NCBI GenBank assembly: GCA_033763555.1
Contig: JANRKK010000020.1
Span: forward strand, 1-48,835
DNA from: JALYJG01 sp033763555
GTDB taxonomy: Bacteria > Pseudomonadota > Alphaproteobacteria > UBA9219
Direction: 5' to 3'
DNA: 48,835 nucleotides
Below the pieces are notes generated by a model, which was not told the DNA's origin, did not search any database, and worked only from the letters and a program-made list of their open reading frames with translations. Below are positions 9,075-15,892 of this stretch, one piece after another. Position 1 is the stretch's first letter; each line of letters opens with the position of its first letter. A program made the position numbers and the translations under genes.

Positions 9075-9848
9075 ATGTCGTTCTGCCGTCACTTTGTTCT
9101 CGCGTTAACCCTTCTGGTTGCGCCCGCCATGCTTGTTGGCTGCGCGGATATGCCTAAATCCCAGGCTGACAAAGCCGAATATGATGTAGCGAACGACCCC
9201 ATCGAACCCGTCAACCGGGCCATCTTCGACGTCAATGATTTCCTGGATCGCTTGCTCCTCCGCCCGTTGGCCGAGTTGTACCGTGCCATGATACCCCCGG
9301 GTATCCGTGATCGCGTTGCAGGCATTGTCACCAACATGAGAGAGCCTGTCATTTTCGCCAACAACCTGATGCAGGGTGAAATCACCCGCGCCGGAATGAC
9401 GGCTGAACGTTTTGCCCTGAACACCACCCTCGGTGTCGGTGGTATGTGGGATGTCGCCGGAAGCTGGAGAGGCGTTTATCAGCAAACGGGCGATTTCGGT
9501 CAGACTCTGGCTGTATGGGGCATGGGCGAAGGGCCTTACCTCGTTCTGCCGCTCTATGGTCCATCGAACATCCGTGACGGTATCGGTATGGGCGTTGATA
9601 TGGTGATGTCGCCTTGGCGCTATCTGGCTCAAATCGATGGCTCGGCAACGGAAGATCGCTTCAATATCGCTTCCTTCGCGGCCAGCGGTATCGTCCGGCG
9701 CGAACAGAATATCGAAGCGCTTGATGCCCTGCGCGAAGGTTCTCTGGACTTCTATGCCCAGATGCGCAGCGTCTATCGTCAATACCGCGCCAAGCAGCTG
9801 GGACACCAGAACACTGACAGCATGCCGGTATTCCAGGACTACCAGTAA
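9075..9848 (+). CDS. mlaA: MlaA (VacJ) family outer-membrane lipoprotein
   Basis: 257 aa. A lipoprotein signal peptide ends in a lipobox with Cys23 (LVGC). The family core is unmistakable: DPIEPVNRAIFDVND, an amphipathic membrane-buried region, NTTLGVGGMWDVA and GEGPYLVLPLYGPSNIRD. MlaA removes mislocalised phospholipids from the outer leaflet of the outer membrane and hands them to the Mla pathway; the other mla genes are not in this window. I chose the ATG at 9075, with GAGG about 7 bases upstream, over an earlier one at 9039 that would push the signal peptide inward. Likely in one transcript with the HpnN-like gene. Confidence 0.93.
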   Translation: MSFCRHFVLALTLLVAPAMLVGCADMPKSQADKAEYDVANDPIEPVNRAIFDVNDFLDRLLLRPLAELYRAMIPPGIRDRVAGIVTNMREPVIFANNLMQGEITRAGMTAERFALNTTLGVGGMWDVAGSWRGVYQQTGDFGQTLAVWGMGEGPYLVLPLYGPSNIRDGIGMGVDMVMSPWRYLAQIDGSATEDRFNIASFAASGIVRREQNIEALDALREGSLDFYAQMRSVYRQYRAKQLGHQNTDSMPVFQDYQ

Positions 9849-9876
9849 CCCTCCTCGCGGTTATTCCGGTAACTTC

Positions 9877-10983
9877 TTAAACGTTGAACTTGAAGTGCAG
9901 GACATCGCCGTCTTGCACGGTATAGTCTTTCCCTTCTTGGCGTAACTTACCTGCTTCGCGTGCCCCGGCCTCACCCTTGCAGGCGATATAATCGGCATAA
10001 GCGATCGTCTCGGCACGGATAAAGCCACGCTCGAAATCCGTATGGATGGCCCCGGCAGCCTCAGGCCCTAGGGCGCCACGCCGTACCGTCCAGGCATGGG
10101 TTTCCTTGGGCCCCACAGTAAAGAAGGTGATTAAATCGAGCCTCCGGTATCCGGCGCGGATGATCTTGTCTAACCCCGGCTCCTCGAGCCCCAGCGAAGC
10201 GAGAAATTCCTTCTTTTCCTCGGCATTTTCCAGCACGGCAACTTCGGATTCAATGGCGGCAGTAATGACAACCGCTTCAGTGCCTTCAGCTTTGGCTTTG
10301 GCAATAACTTTGTCCGACAAGGCATTGCCCTTCGCCGCATCCGCTTCACCGACATTGGCGACATAAAGAACGGGTTTGGAGGTAATCAGTTGTAGCTGAC
10401 GGAAAAGCTTTCTCTTCGGTGCATCCAGCGAAGCCCAAAGGGTACGGGCAGGTTTTCCGGCCTGCAGGGCCGCCATGGCAGGTTCCATGACTATTAATTG
10501 TTCCAGCGCCTCTTTATCGCCGGATTTTGCTTTTTTCTGGGTGTTCGCTACGCGCTTTTCGAGGCTTTCCAGATCGGCCAGCATCAATTCGGTTTCAACC
10601 GTCTCGGCGTCACGCACAGGATCAACCGAGCCCTCCACATGGGTGATGTCGCCATCCTCAAAGCAGCGCAGCACATGGATAATGGCATCGACCTCGCGGA
10701 TATGCGCAAGAAACTGGTTACCCAAGCCTTCCCCCTTGGCCGCGCCGCGCACAAGGCCCGCGATGTCGACAAATTCCAGCTGCGTCGCGACAATCTTCGC
10801 CGATCCGGCGATGGCCGCCAGCTTTTCCAACCGCTCATCCGGTACCGCGACGCGGCCGACATTCGGCTCGATGGTGCAAAACGGATAATTCGCAGCTTGA
10901 GCCGCCGCCGTTGCCGTGAGTGCATTGAACAAGGTCGATTTGCCGACATTCGGCAGGCCGACGATCCCGCAATTGAAGCCCAT
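9877..10983 (-). CDS. ychF: Redox-regulated ATPase YchF (Obg family)
   Basis: 368 aa, full family length. YchF is a TRAFAC-class P-loop protein that prefers ATP and associates with ribosomes. The G1 motif GLPNVGKST is at residues 9-17, the NYPFCTIEPNVG switch follows, G3 is DIAGLVRGA, and a TGS domain occupies the C-terminus (about 280-366, with TFFTVGPKETHAW and QDGDVLHFKF). AGGA is positioned well before the ATG. It converges on mlaA with a 28-base gap. The pth gene that often neighbours ychF is absent; instead three hairpins and a tRNA-Leu lie upstream. Confidence 0.97.
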   Translation of the reverse strand: MGFNCGIVGLPNVGKSTLFNALTATAAAQAANYPFCTIEPNVGRVAVPDERLEKLAAIAGSAKIVATQLEFVDIAGLVRGAAKGEGLGNQFLAHIREVDAIIHVLRCFEDGDITHVEGSVDPVRDAETVETELMLADLESLEKRVANTQKKAKSGDKEALEQLIVMEPAMAALQAGKPARTLWASLDAPKRKLFRQLQLITSKPVLYVANVGEADAAKGNALSDKVIAKAKAEGTEAVVITAAIESEVAVLENAEEKKEFLASLGLEEPGLDKIIRAGYRRLDLITFFTVGPKETHAWTVRRGALGPEAAGAIHTDFERGFIRAETIAYADYIACKGEAGAREAGKLRQEGKDYTVQDGDVLHFKFNV

Positions 10984-11009
10984 AATTTTTCCTGATCAGT
11001 TATACTCGT

Positions 11010-11097
11010 CCTGCTTCGCTTCTTGTGGAAGCTTCGCAGGACACCCTGCACTTTTTAACCGCAGGGCCTTGCCCTGCGTAGCCTCGCTTTGCGAGGC
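11010..11097. repeat. Three tandem GC-rich hairpins beside tRNA-Leu
   Basis: Hairpin 1 (11010-11040): CCTGC/GCAGG and GCTTC/GAAGC around a symmetric internal loop. Hairpin 2 (11060-11078): 8-base stem CGCAGGGC/GCCCTGCG with a three-base loop. Hairpin 3 (11081-11097): 7-base stem GCCTCGC/GCGAGGC with loop TTT. They begin about 10 bases beyond the CCA end of the tRNA on the minus strand. None is followed by a clear T run on either strand, so a role in tRNA 3' processing or termination is possible but not shown. Confidence 0.6.
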
Positions 11098-11106
11098 AGA
11101 GCAGGG

Positions 11107-11193
11107 TGGTGCGGTCGAGAAGACTCGAACTTCCACGAGATTTCTCCCACAGCGACCTCAACGCTGCGCGTCTACCAATTCCGCCACGACCGC
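11107..11193 (-). tRNA. tRNA-Leu (anticodon GAG)
   Basis: Read on the minus strand it has a 7-base acceptor stem GCGGTCG/CGACCGC, a D loop with AATTGGTAGA, an anticodon stem CAGCG/CGCTG around the loop TTGAGGT (anticodon GAG, reading CUC/CUU), a long variable arm typical of class II tRNAs (Leu/Ser), a TTCGAGT T-loop, discriminator A and an encoded CCA end. The long variable arm and discriminator A fit leucine. Confidence 0.95.
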
Positions 11194-11291
11194 AAGTCTG
11201 GAAGGACTAGAGGCTTAGCAGACCGGACAGGCGGCGATCAAGGCCCGTAAATCCGATAGGATAAGACCCTTCTTTCGCGTATCATGCCCGC

Positions 11292-11921
11292 ATGACAAAG
11301 AGTGATATCGATAAAGGCCGCAAGCTTTTCAGCCAGCCCTGTAAGTTCCTGCTGTCCGCCCCCACATCCGAGGGTTTTCCCGCGAGCAGCCTGCCAGAGG
11401 TTGCCTTTATCGGGCGCTCCAACGCTGGAAAATCATCACTCATCAACGCTCTGACCCACCGCAAAGACCTCGCCCGCACCTCAAATACGCCCGGACGGAC
11501 GCAGCATATTGTCTTTTTCGATCTGGGCGACCGGCTGATGCTGGCCGACCTGCCCGGCTATGGCCATGCCGACGCCCCGCGGCAGGAAAAAGAACGCTGG
11601 AATGAGCTGGTGCATCACTATCTGCAAACCCGCCCTACCCTGCGCTGCGTCTGCCTTTTGCTGGATGCGCGGCACGGTATTCTGGCGAAAGACCTTGTGA
11701 TGATGCAATTTCTCGACCGCGCGGCTTGCAGCTACAAGCTGGTTCTGACAAAGGCGGACCAGATTCACGCCACCGAGCAAGGGGTAAAACAAACCCAGAC
11801 GGAAGCGGCCTTAGGCCAGCATCCGGCGGCCCGGCCCGGCGTTTTGATCACCAGCTCCAAAAAAGCCGAAGGTATCGAGGAATTAAGGGCATTTCTTGCG
11901 GGCTTCGCCGCAGAAGCTTAA
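11292..11921 (+). CDS. engB: Ribosome biogenesis GTPase EngB (YihA/YsxC)
   Basis: 209 aa, typical size. EngB is a small GTPase needed for assembly of the large ribosomal subunit. G1 is GRSNAGKSS (about 41-49), the switch I region reads SNTPGRTQ with the family's invariant Thr, G3 is DLPGYG, G4 is TKAD and G5 is ITSSKK. No strong ribosome-binding site precedes the ATG. The gene converges on mucR, and the stop codons of both share a four-base TTAA. Confidence 0.96.
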   Translation: MTKSDIDKGRKLFSQPCKFLLSAPTSEGFPASSLPEVAFIGRSNAGKSSLINALTHRKDLARTSNTPGRTQHIVFFDLGDRLMLADLPGYGHADAPRQEKERWNELVHHYLQTRPTLRCVCLLLDARHGILAKDLVMMQFLDRAACSYKLVLTKADQIHATEQGVKQTQTEAALGQHPAARPGVLITSSKKAEGIEELRAFLAGFAAEA

Positions 11922-12346
11922 GCGGCCTTTTGCTTCGGCGTCCGGCGCGAGGATGTACCCAGGCCAATCTGCTTCGCCAGCTTGCTGCGCTGCTTGGCAT
12001 AGTTGGGCGCAACCATCGGATAATCAATCGGTAGATTCCAGCGCTCGCGGTACTGTTCAGGCGTCAGATTGTAAGCCGTCTTCAAATGCCGCTTGAGCAT
12101 TTTCAGTTTTTTGCCGTCTTCCAGGCAGATGATGTAATCCGGAAACACAGATTTCTTGGGTGACACGGCGGGTTCGGGACGGTTATCACTGACCGTATTT
12201 TGGCCGAGGCGCGACAGGCCCTGGTAAATCGTGGCAATCAGGGCCGGAACATCGGCCGCGGCGACTGTGTTGTTACCGACATAGGCGGCGGCGATCTGGG
12301 CGGCCAGCGCGGTTAAACGATCCGTATGGGAAAGATTTTCAGCCAT
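11918..12346 (-). CDS. mucR: MucR/Ros family transcriptional regulator
   Basis: 142 aa. The C-terminal block, with DYIICLEDGKKLKMLKRHL followed by LTPEQYRERWNLP and DYPMVAPNYA, is the MucR/Ros DNA-binding domain. This family regulates exopolysaccharide, motility and cell-cycle genes in alphaproteobacteria. Of the four zinc ligands of classical Ros (C-C-H-H), this protein keeps Cys74 and His87, but has Asp77 and Tyr92 at the positions where I would expect Cys and His, so zinc binding may be altered or absent. The start at 12346 has GGAG 5 bases upstream; a reading from 12376 lacks this support. The upstream sequence 12377-12451 is AT-rich and probably holds its promoter. Confidence 0.92.
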   Translation of the reverse strand: MAENLSHTDRLTALAAQIAAAYVGNNTVAAADVPALIATIYQGLSRLGQNTVSDNRPEPAVSPKKSVFPDYIICLEDGKKLKMLKRHLKTAYNLTPEQYRERWNLPIDYPMVAPNYAKQRSKLAKQIGLGTSSRRTPKQKAA

Positions 12347-12451
12347 TTTTACTCCAAAATACTTGGATCTATCCAAGTTTTTATAAAAACAACAGTATAT
12401 ATATGCCTTTTTATTGAAGAATGAGTCAAGCGCTTCGGAACGGATACGGCG

Positions 12452-13186
12452 TTATCTCTGGCTCAGCCTGTCTTCCAAAGCCTTGGCGGCGGTGAAAAAG
12501 GCCTTCTTGGCTTCGCCGACGAACGGATTTTCTTTTTCGATGGCCATGAAGAGTTCGTCGGAGTCATGGCGCACCATATCAACCATTTTCTGCATGTGTT
12601 CGTAGGTTTTGGTCGTGAAGCAAAAATCCGGCAGGTCGAGCGCGACAACCACTTTTGCCAGAAGATGGGTGAGGCCCTGAACATAGGCAAGTTCGCGGTC
12701 ATGCGCCTCAGCCGTGGCTTCAAATACATTCAGGCCAAGCTCATCCCGCAAAAAGCTGCAAACGGAAGCCGCGCGCTCGCCACGCACATTGGCAACGACC
12801 ATATTGAGCCCCTTGATGCCGTCCTTGGCGCTTTGCGGCCCAAACAGCGGGTGCGTGCCGACAATATCCACATGCGCAGGGAGAAGGTTTTGCATGAGCT
12901 CCACAGGCTTGAGCTTCACCGAAGCAACATCCATCACCAACGCACCCGGTTTTACCAATGGCGCGATGGCGCGCAGCACGGATTCCATCTGTTGAACCGG
13001 AACGGCCAGCACCACAACGTCACAGGACGCCGCAGCCGCAAGATCGCCGATTTTTACATTCTTTGCCGATGAGACTGGATTCTTGCGCGCGTCATGCAGG
13101 ACGAGATCGAAATACGGCGCCAGATGCTCCTGCATCAAACTGCCGAACGCACCAACGCCGATAATGCCGAGAGTTTGCCGTGTCAT
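12452..13186 (-). CDS. tyrA: Prephenate dehydrogenase family protein
   Basis: 244 aa. An N-terminal Rossmann fold begins IIGVGAFGS (8-16), and the family motif GTHPLFGP includes the catalytic-type His112; the C-terminal helical domain includes EAHDRELAYVQGLTH. The enzyme oxidatively decarboxylates prephenate (or arogenate) on the way to tyrosine. At 244 aa it is a compact form without a regulatory ACT domain. It follows the chorismate mutase gene by 24 bases on the same strand, so the two adjoining steps after chorismate are probably coexpressed. In many alphaproteobacteria hisC lies between such genes; here it does not. Confidence 0.88.
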   Translation of the reverse strand: MTRQTLGIIGVGAFGSLMQEHLAPYFDLVLHDARKNPVSSAKNVKIGDLAAAASCDVVVLAVPVQQMESVLRAIAPLVKPGALVMDVASVKLKPVELMQNLLPAHVDIVGTHPLFGPQSAKDGIKGLNMVVANVRGERAASVCSFLRDELGLNVFEATAEAHDRELAYVQGLTHLLAKVVVALDLPDFCFTTKTYEHMQKMVDMVRHDSDELFMAIEKENPFVGEAKKAFFTAAKALEDRLSQR

Positions 13187-13210
13187 AGGGCGTTACACCC
13201 CAAAACCGCT

Positions 13211-14107
13211 TTAGCGGCGGCCAGATTTCAGCGGAACGGCGTAACCGCCAAGCGGGGCCAAATGCTGCAAACGGCTGCCCAGCATGGCCCGGAGGCGCGC
13301 CAGACGCGTATCGTTGCGACCGACATAACCTTCGGTTTCCGCCAGATATGCCATGGGCGCAGAACTGCCGCGGCCCGTGCTTTGCGCCAGCATATGACGA
13401 ACCTTGTAACCCGCCTTGCCCAGCAGACGGCGCATTTCACCTTCCGGCACATGCACACATTGCATGGCAAGGAAGCTGCGATCATCCCCGGTCAGTTCCG
13501 GATACAGCTTGCCGACCACCAGCCCCATCGGCAGGGAGTTGCGGGCATTGTTGCGACCGGGCTTCACGCTCTCAAAAGGCAGGCAGGCAAAAACCGTCAG
13601 GACGTTTTTCTTGTCGCCCGCCAGCAGAGGCCACCAATTGTCTTTGTCATTCGCTTGCGGCGGAGGCACGACGGCAACCGTTGCCTTGTTCGCCTGTACG
13701 GCCTTGATCGCGGCAACAGCCGACGGCACTTCCATCATCGGTGTGAAGGAGCCGTAGAAATCCCGCGCATGATCCCACAGATCGGCGCCTTTCTCCGGTG
13801 CATAGACGGCGACTTTCAGCGCACCTTCCATAAGGGTAAAACCGGAGATGAGTTCGCGCCAGACGCGGACAATCAGCCCCTCAGGCAGCTTGCCCTGCGG
13901 ACGACCGACCAACATGCGCACCATCTGCGCCTCGCGGCCCGGGCGGATATAGATATGCTGTTTGCCTTTGAGTTTGCGGACATGGTCGATGATTTCAACC
14001 CGGTCGCGGAGAAGATCGTGCAGGGCAGCGTCGATTCGATCAATCTGCGCCCGGAGGTCTGCCAAAGCCTGCTTATCGGGATTAACGGCAACGGTCTTGA
14101 GAGCCAT
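13211..14107 (-). CDS. Chorismate mutase with C-terminal prephenate dehydratase-like region
   Basis: 298 aa. Residues about 15-95 are an AroQ-type chorismate mutase: LADLRAQIDRIDAALHDLLRDR in short, then VRKLKG and REAQMVRML, with the conserved Arg and Lys residues that hold chorismate. The remaining 200 residues resemble a worn prephenate dehydratase domain (EVPSAVAAIKAVQANKATVAVVP resembles its substrate lobe, in 20-residue terms only SAVAAIKAVQ...AVVP), but I find no TRF motif and no ESRP-type ACT motif, so dehydratase activity is doubtful. The ATG at 14107 is preferred to a TTG nine bases upstream. Located directly upstream of tyrA in a two-gene unit. Confidence 0.82.
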   Translation of the reverse strand: MALKTVAVNPDKQALADLRAQIDRIDAALHDLLRDRVEIIDHVRKLKGKQHIYIRPGREAQMVRMLVGRPQGKLPEGLIVRVWRELISGFTLMEGALKVAVYAPEKGADLWDHARDFYGSFTPMMEVPSAVAAIKAVQANKATVAVVPPPQANDKDNWWPLLAGDKKNVLTVFACLPFESVKPGRNNARNSLPMGLVVGKLYPELTGDDRSFLAMQCVHVPEGEMRRLLGKAGYKVRHMLAQSTGRGSSAPMAYLAETEGYVGRNDTRLARLRAMLGSRLQHLAPLGGYAVPLKSGRR

Positions 14108-14243
14108 GGGGGACAACTTTCTGACTTCAGTAAAACGCCTCGAAGTCGCGAGAATAGGCCAGAATTCGGCAAAAGTCCAATGGCCTGCCGATTTCCGGTA
14201 AGTGAAAAAATTTTAACCATGACGCGCCTGAGCTGGATTTTTA

Positions 14244-14249
14244 TTGACA
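14244..14249 (+). promoter_or_regulatory. Candidate -35 element for the riboswitch transcript
   Basis: A perfect TTGACA lies 62 bases before the riboswitch core. The region 16-20 bases downstream (ATTCCATAGG) is only a weak match to a -10 box, so the promoter is tentative. Confidence 0.35.
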
Positions 14250-14310
14250 ATCCGGCGTCAAAAATGATTCCATAGGGATGCTTAAGGCCTGATCCGGCCC
14301 CTTATGGATC

Positions 14311-14363
14311 CGCGGGATTTGACAGGAGCAGCTTGCTGCCGCGTTAAAACTAGCTAAAGCGCC
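14311..14363 (+). ncRNA. SAM-II riboswitch aptamer
   Basis: The core elements of the SAM-II (metA-leader) aptamer appear in order: P1 5' strand CGCGG (14311-14315), GATTTGA (14316-14322), a short internal hairpin GCAGCTTGCTGC, P1 3' strand CCGCG (14339-14343), GTTAAAA (14343-14349) and AGCTAAAG (14352-14359). The invariant TTGC, GTTAAA and GCTAAA blocks and their spacing agree with the known consensus, which binds S-adenosylmethionine in an H-type pseudoknot. SAM-II is found almost only in alphaproteobacteria, typically ahead of methionine and SAM biosynthesis genes. Here it precedes a different gene by about 195 bases. Confidence 0.85.
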
Positions 14364-14453
14364 ACAGACACCGAAAGCTTTCGGCTTCCGCACTGTGGTC
14401 CCTGGTGAGTGACCACGACCCCTTTGGGGGATATGTGCCGGAGGCTTTTTTTT
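14362..14453 (+). promoter_or_regulatory. Putative expression platform: competing hairpins ending in a T tract
   Basis: CCACAG (14362-14367) can pair with CTGTGG (14393-14398), enclosing the palindrome CCGAAAGCTTTCGG. The overlapping GTGGTC (14395-14400) can instead pair with GACCAC (14411-14416). The two stems exclude each other. They are followed by CCCC-TTT-GGGG, a small GCC-GGA-GGC hairpin and eight T residues (14446-14453). This resembles a transcription attenuator, though the last stem is short. A further hairpin around 14514-14536 lies just before the ribosome-binding site. Confidence 0.45.
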
Positions 14454-14557
14454 ACGCCCTCTCCACATCCGTTTGGTCACCCGCGCCGGAATTTTCCGGC
14501 TCAAGGGCCTTACCGTCGCACCCTGAATCGGGCGACAGAAACGTGATGGAGGAAAGA

Positions 14558-15478
14558 ATGTCAGAACCCTATCTTGCTACGCATGTCGTCCATGTTACAG
14601 ACACGACAGATCGCAATGCAAAATTGAAAGTCCGCTCAGCCTATGTCCGCCATCTGGGAAGGACAGGCTTGCATGGTGCAACAGTCGATTTTGCCCCGGC
14701 ACTTAACACTCTGGATATCGGTATTGTCGCCTCTGAACTCTTCAATAATACGCAACGGCCGGATCGGCTCATTCTGGCTGTGAATTGTGCACCGCCGGAT
14801 AAAGCGGAAGGCACCACCAATAACGCACGCAATGATTTCTTTTGCGCAGATTTAGGGAATGGTGTTTCCGTTTGCGGCACAAGCAACGGTTATGAATTTT
14901 CATATGTGAAAGGCGAGATCAAGGAACTTTATCGCCTGACCAACACCAACAGCCTTGGCAGTCAGTTTCGCTCACTTGAAATACTTCCGGAGCATGCCCT
15001 GCTCTTTGCGAACCCTGAACATCGCGTACGATTGGTTACCAACGGTATTCTGCAAAGGGAAGAGAATGTGGATGACATCGTACGCTCTACTCCTCGCACC
15101 ACGCATGTTTTTGAAGTTGATAATTTTAGAAATGTGAAATTGTTCCCTTCGACAGCAGACCTTGCGCTTTTACGCGAACATGAAGGGGCAGAAGTGTATT
15201 TCGGTTTTGGTATACTCAATTCTGTCGAGCGATGGGATCAGCGCCCTAACCACACAAAACAGCTTAGGGCACGGGTTGCACCAACCTTATTTGCAGCGCC
15301 CCTAAACACGAACATCGTGGCTCTTCGGTCAAGCTCGAGACACTCCGACAATGTCGACGGTCATATCCCTATTATTGCAACTGTTCGCCAAAAACCAGCG
15401 GAAACAGACCCATCTTATCCCATTCCACGCGTTGGAGCACCCGTGAAAGTAGCGCGAGCGGAATTGGCCGTAGCTTAA
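14558..15478 (+). CDS. Riboswitch-linked protein with DUF62 (SAM hydroxide adenosyltransferase)-like motifs
   Basis: 306 aa, no signal peptide or membrane helix. By eye the order of motifs resembles the DUF62/SAM_HAT family, whose members hydrolyse SAM to adenosine and methionine or halogenate it: an N-terminal beta strand with VTDTTD (13-18), ATVDF (41-45), a strand LILAVN (71-76), TSNGYEFS (108-115, like the family's PDNGLLS), YRLTN (125-129), and a C-terminal EVDNFRNV (186-193, like VDRFGNxxTN). However, the FHGRD motif is not preserved and I cannot place the family's catalytic Asp-Arg-His set, so it may be an inactive or altered relative. GGAGG lies 5-6 bases before the ATG. The SAM-II riboswitch upstream supports a link to SAM metabolism. 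The coding region is certain; the family call is weak. Confidence 0.5.
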   Translation: MSEPYLATHVVHVTDTTDRNAKLKVRSAYVRHLGRTGLHGATVDFAPALNTLDIGIVASELFNNTQRPDRLILAVNCAPPDKAEGTTNNARNDFFCADLGNGVSVCGTSNGYEFSYVKGEIKELYRLTNTNSLGSQFRSLEILPEHALLFANPEHRVRLVTNGILQREENVDDIVRSTPRTTHVFEVDNFRNVKLFPSTADLALLREHEGAEVYFGFGILNSVERWDQRPNHTKQLRARVAPTLFAAPLNTNIVALRSSSRHSDNVDGHIPIIATVRQKPAETDPSYPIPRVGAPVKVARAELAVA

Positions 15479-15515
15479 GCGAATTTTAAAAACTGGATAG
15501 AAGAAGGAAATAAAA

Positions 15516-15890
15516 GTGAAACAAAGCTCAACAGCAATATCGCGCGAAACAACTGTTTATGCGCTCACGAGTTTTCGCTCGGCTTTGCACGTCATTGATG
15601 AGATTACGTCAGAAAGGCAATCGGTACACCCGGTTGCACGCGCAATTATTGACAACAATATTGGTTGGGCATTTCTTGGGGTACTACAGCCAATGGACTC
15701 ATACCAAGAAAGAATTTTAAAAATAAATACGTCATGCCCGGCAGAAGCTATTGCGATATTATCCAAAACATATGGGGTTGAAAAAGTCAGCCGAACCTTA
15801 CAAGCACTCGTTCAAGCTGCCAACGCCCCGGAGCGCAAAAAGGCCGCACACAAAAGTGTACGGCCTTCGTATTTGCGGTTGGTTCGTTAA
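15516..15890 (+). CDS. Hypothetical protein downstream of the riboswitch gene
   Basis: 124 aa starting with GTG, preceded by AAGGA at a good distance. The protein is probably soluble and mostly helical, with a Lys/Arg-rich C-terminus; I recognise no family. It follows the DUF62-like gene by 37 bases on the same strand, so it is likely under the same riboswitch. Its last 18 codons overlap a strong hairpin that serves as terminator for the opposing atpHA transcript, and its stop lies only two bases from the end of atpA. Confidence 0.65.
   Translation: MKQSSTAISRETTVYALTSFRSALHVIDEITSERQSVHPVARAIIDNNIGWAFLGVLQPMDSYQERILKINTSCPAEAIAILSKTYGVEKVSRTLQALVQAANAPERKKAAHKSVRPSYLRLVR
15837..15867 (-). 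terminator. Intrinsic terminator of the atpHA transcript
   Basis: On the minus strand AAGGCCG-T-ACAC, loop TTTT, GTGT-G-CGGCCTT forms an 11-base-pair stem with one mismatch, followed by TTTTTGCGC. It starts about 25 bases after the atpA stop codon. It lies wholly inside the coding sequence of the convergent small gene. Confidence 0.75.
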
Positions 15891-15892
15891 TC

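Noticed and set aside
9849..9876. A possible terminator between mlaA and ychF (GTTA/TAAC stem)
   Set aside because: The stem is only four bases with no T run.
13094..14275. A long open frame on the plus strand opposite tyrA and the chorismate mutase
   Set aside because: It has no recognisable domain, a His/Arg/Gln-rich composition typical of antisense frames, and two well-supported genes occupy the other strand.
14319..14324. A second TTGACA that could be read as a -35 box
   Set aside because: It lies inside the conserved GATTTGA part of the SAM-II aptamer, and no -10 box follows at the right distance.
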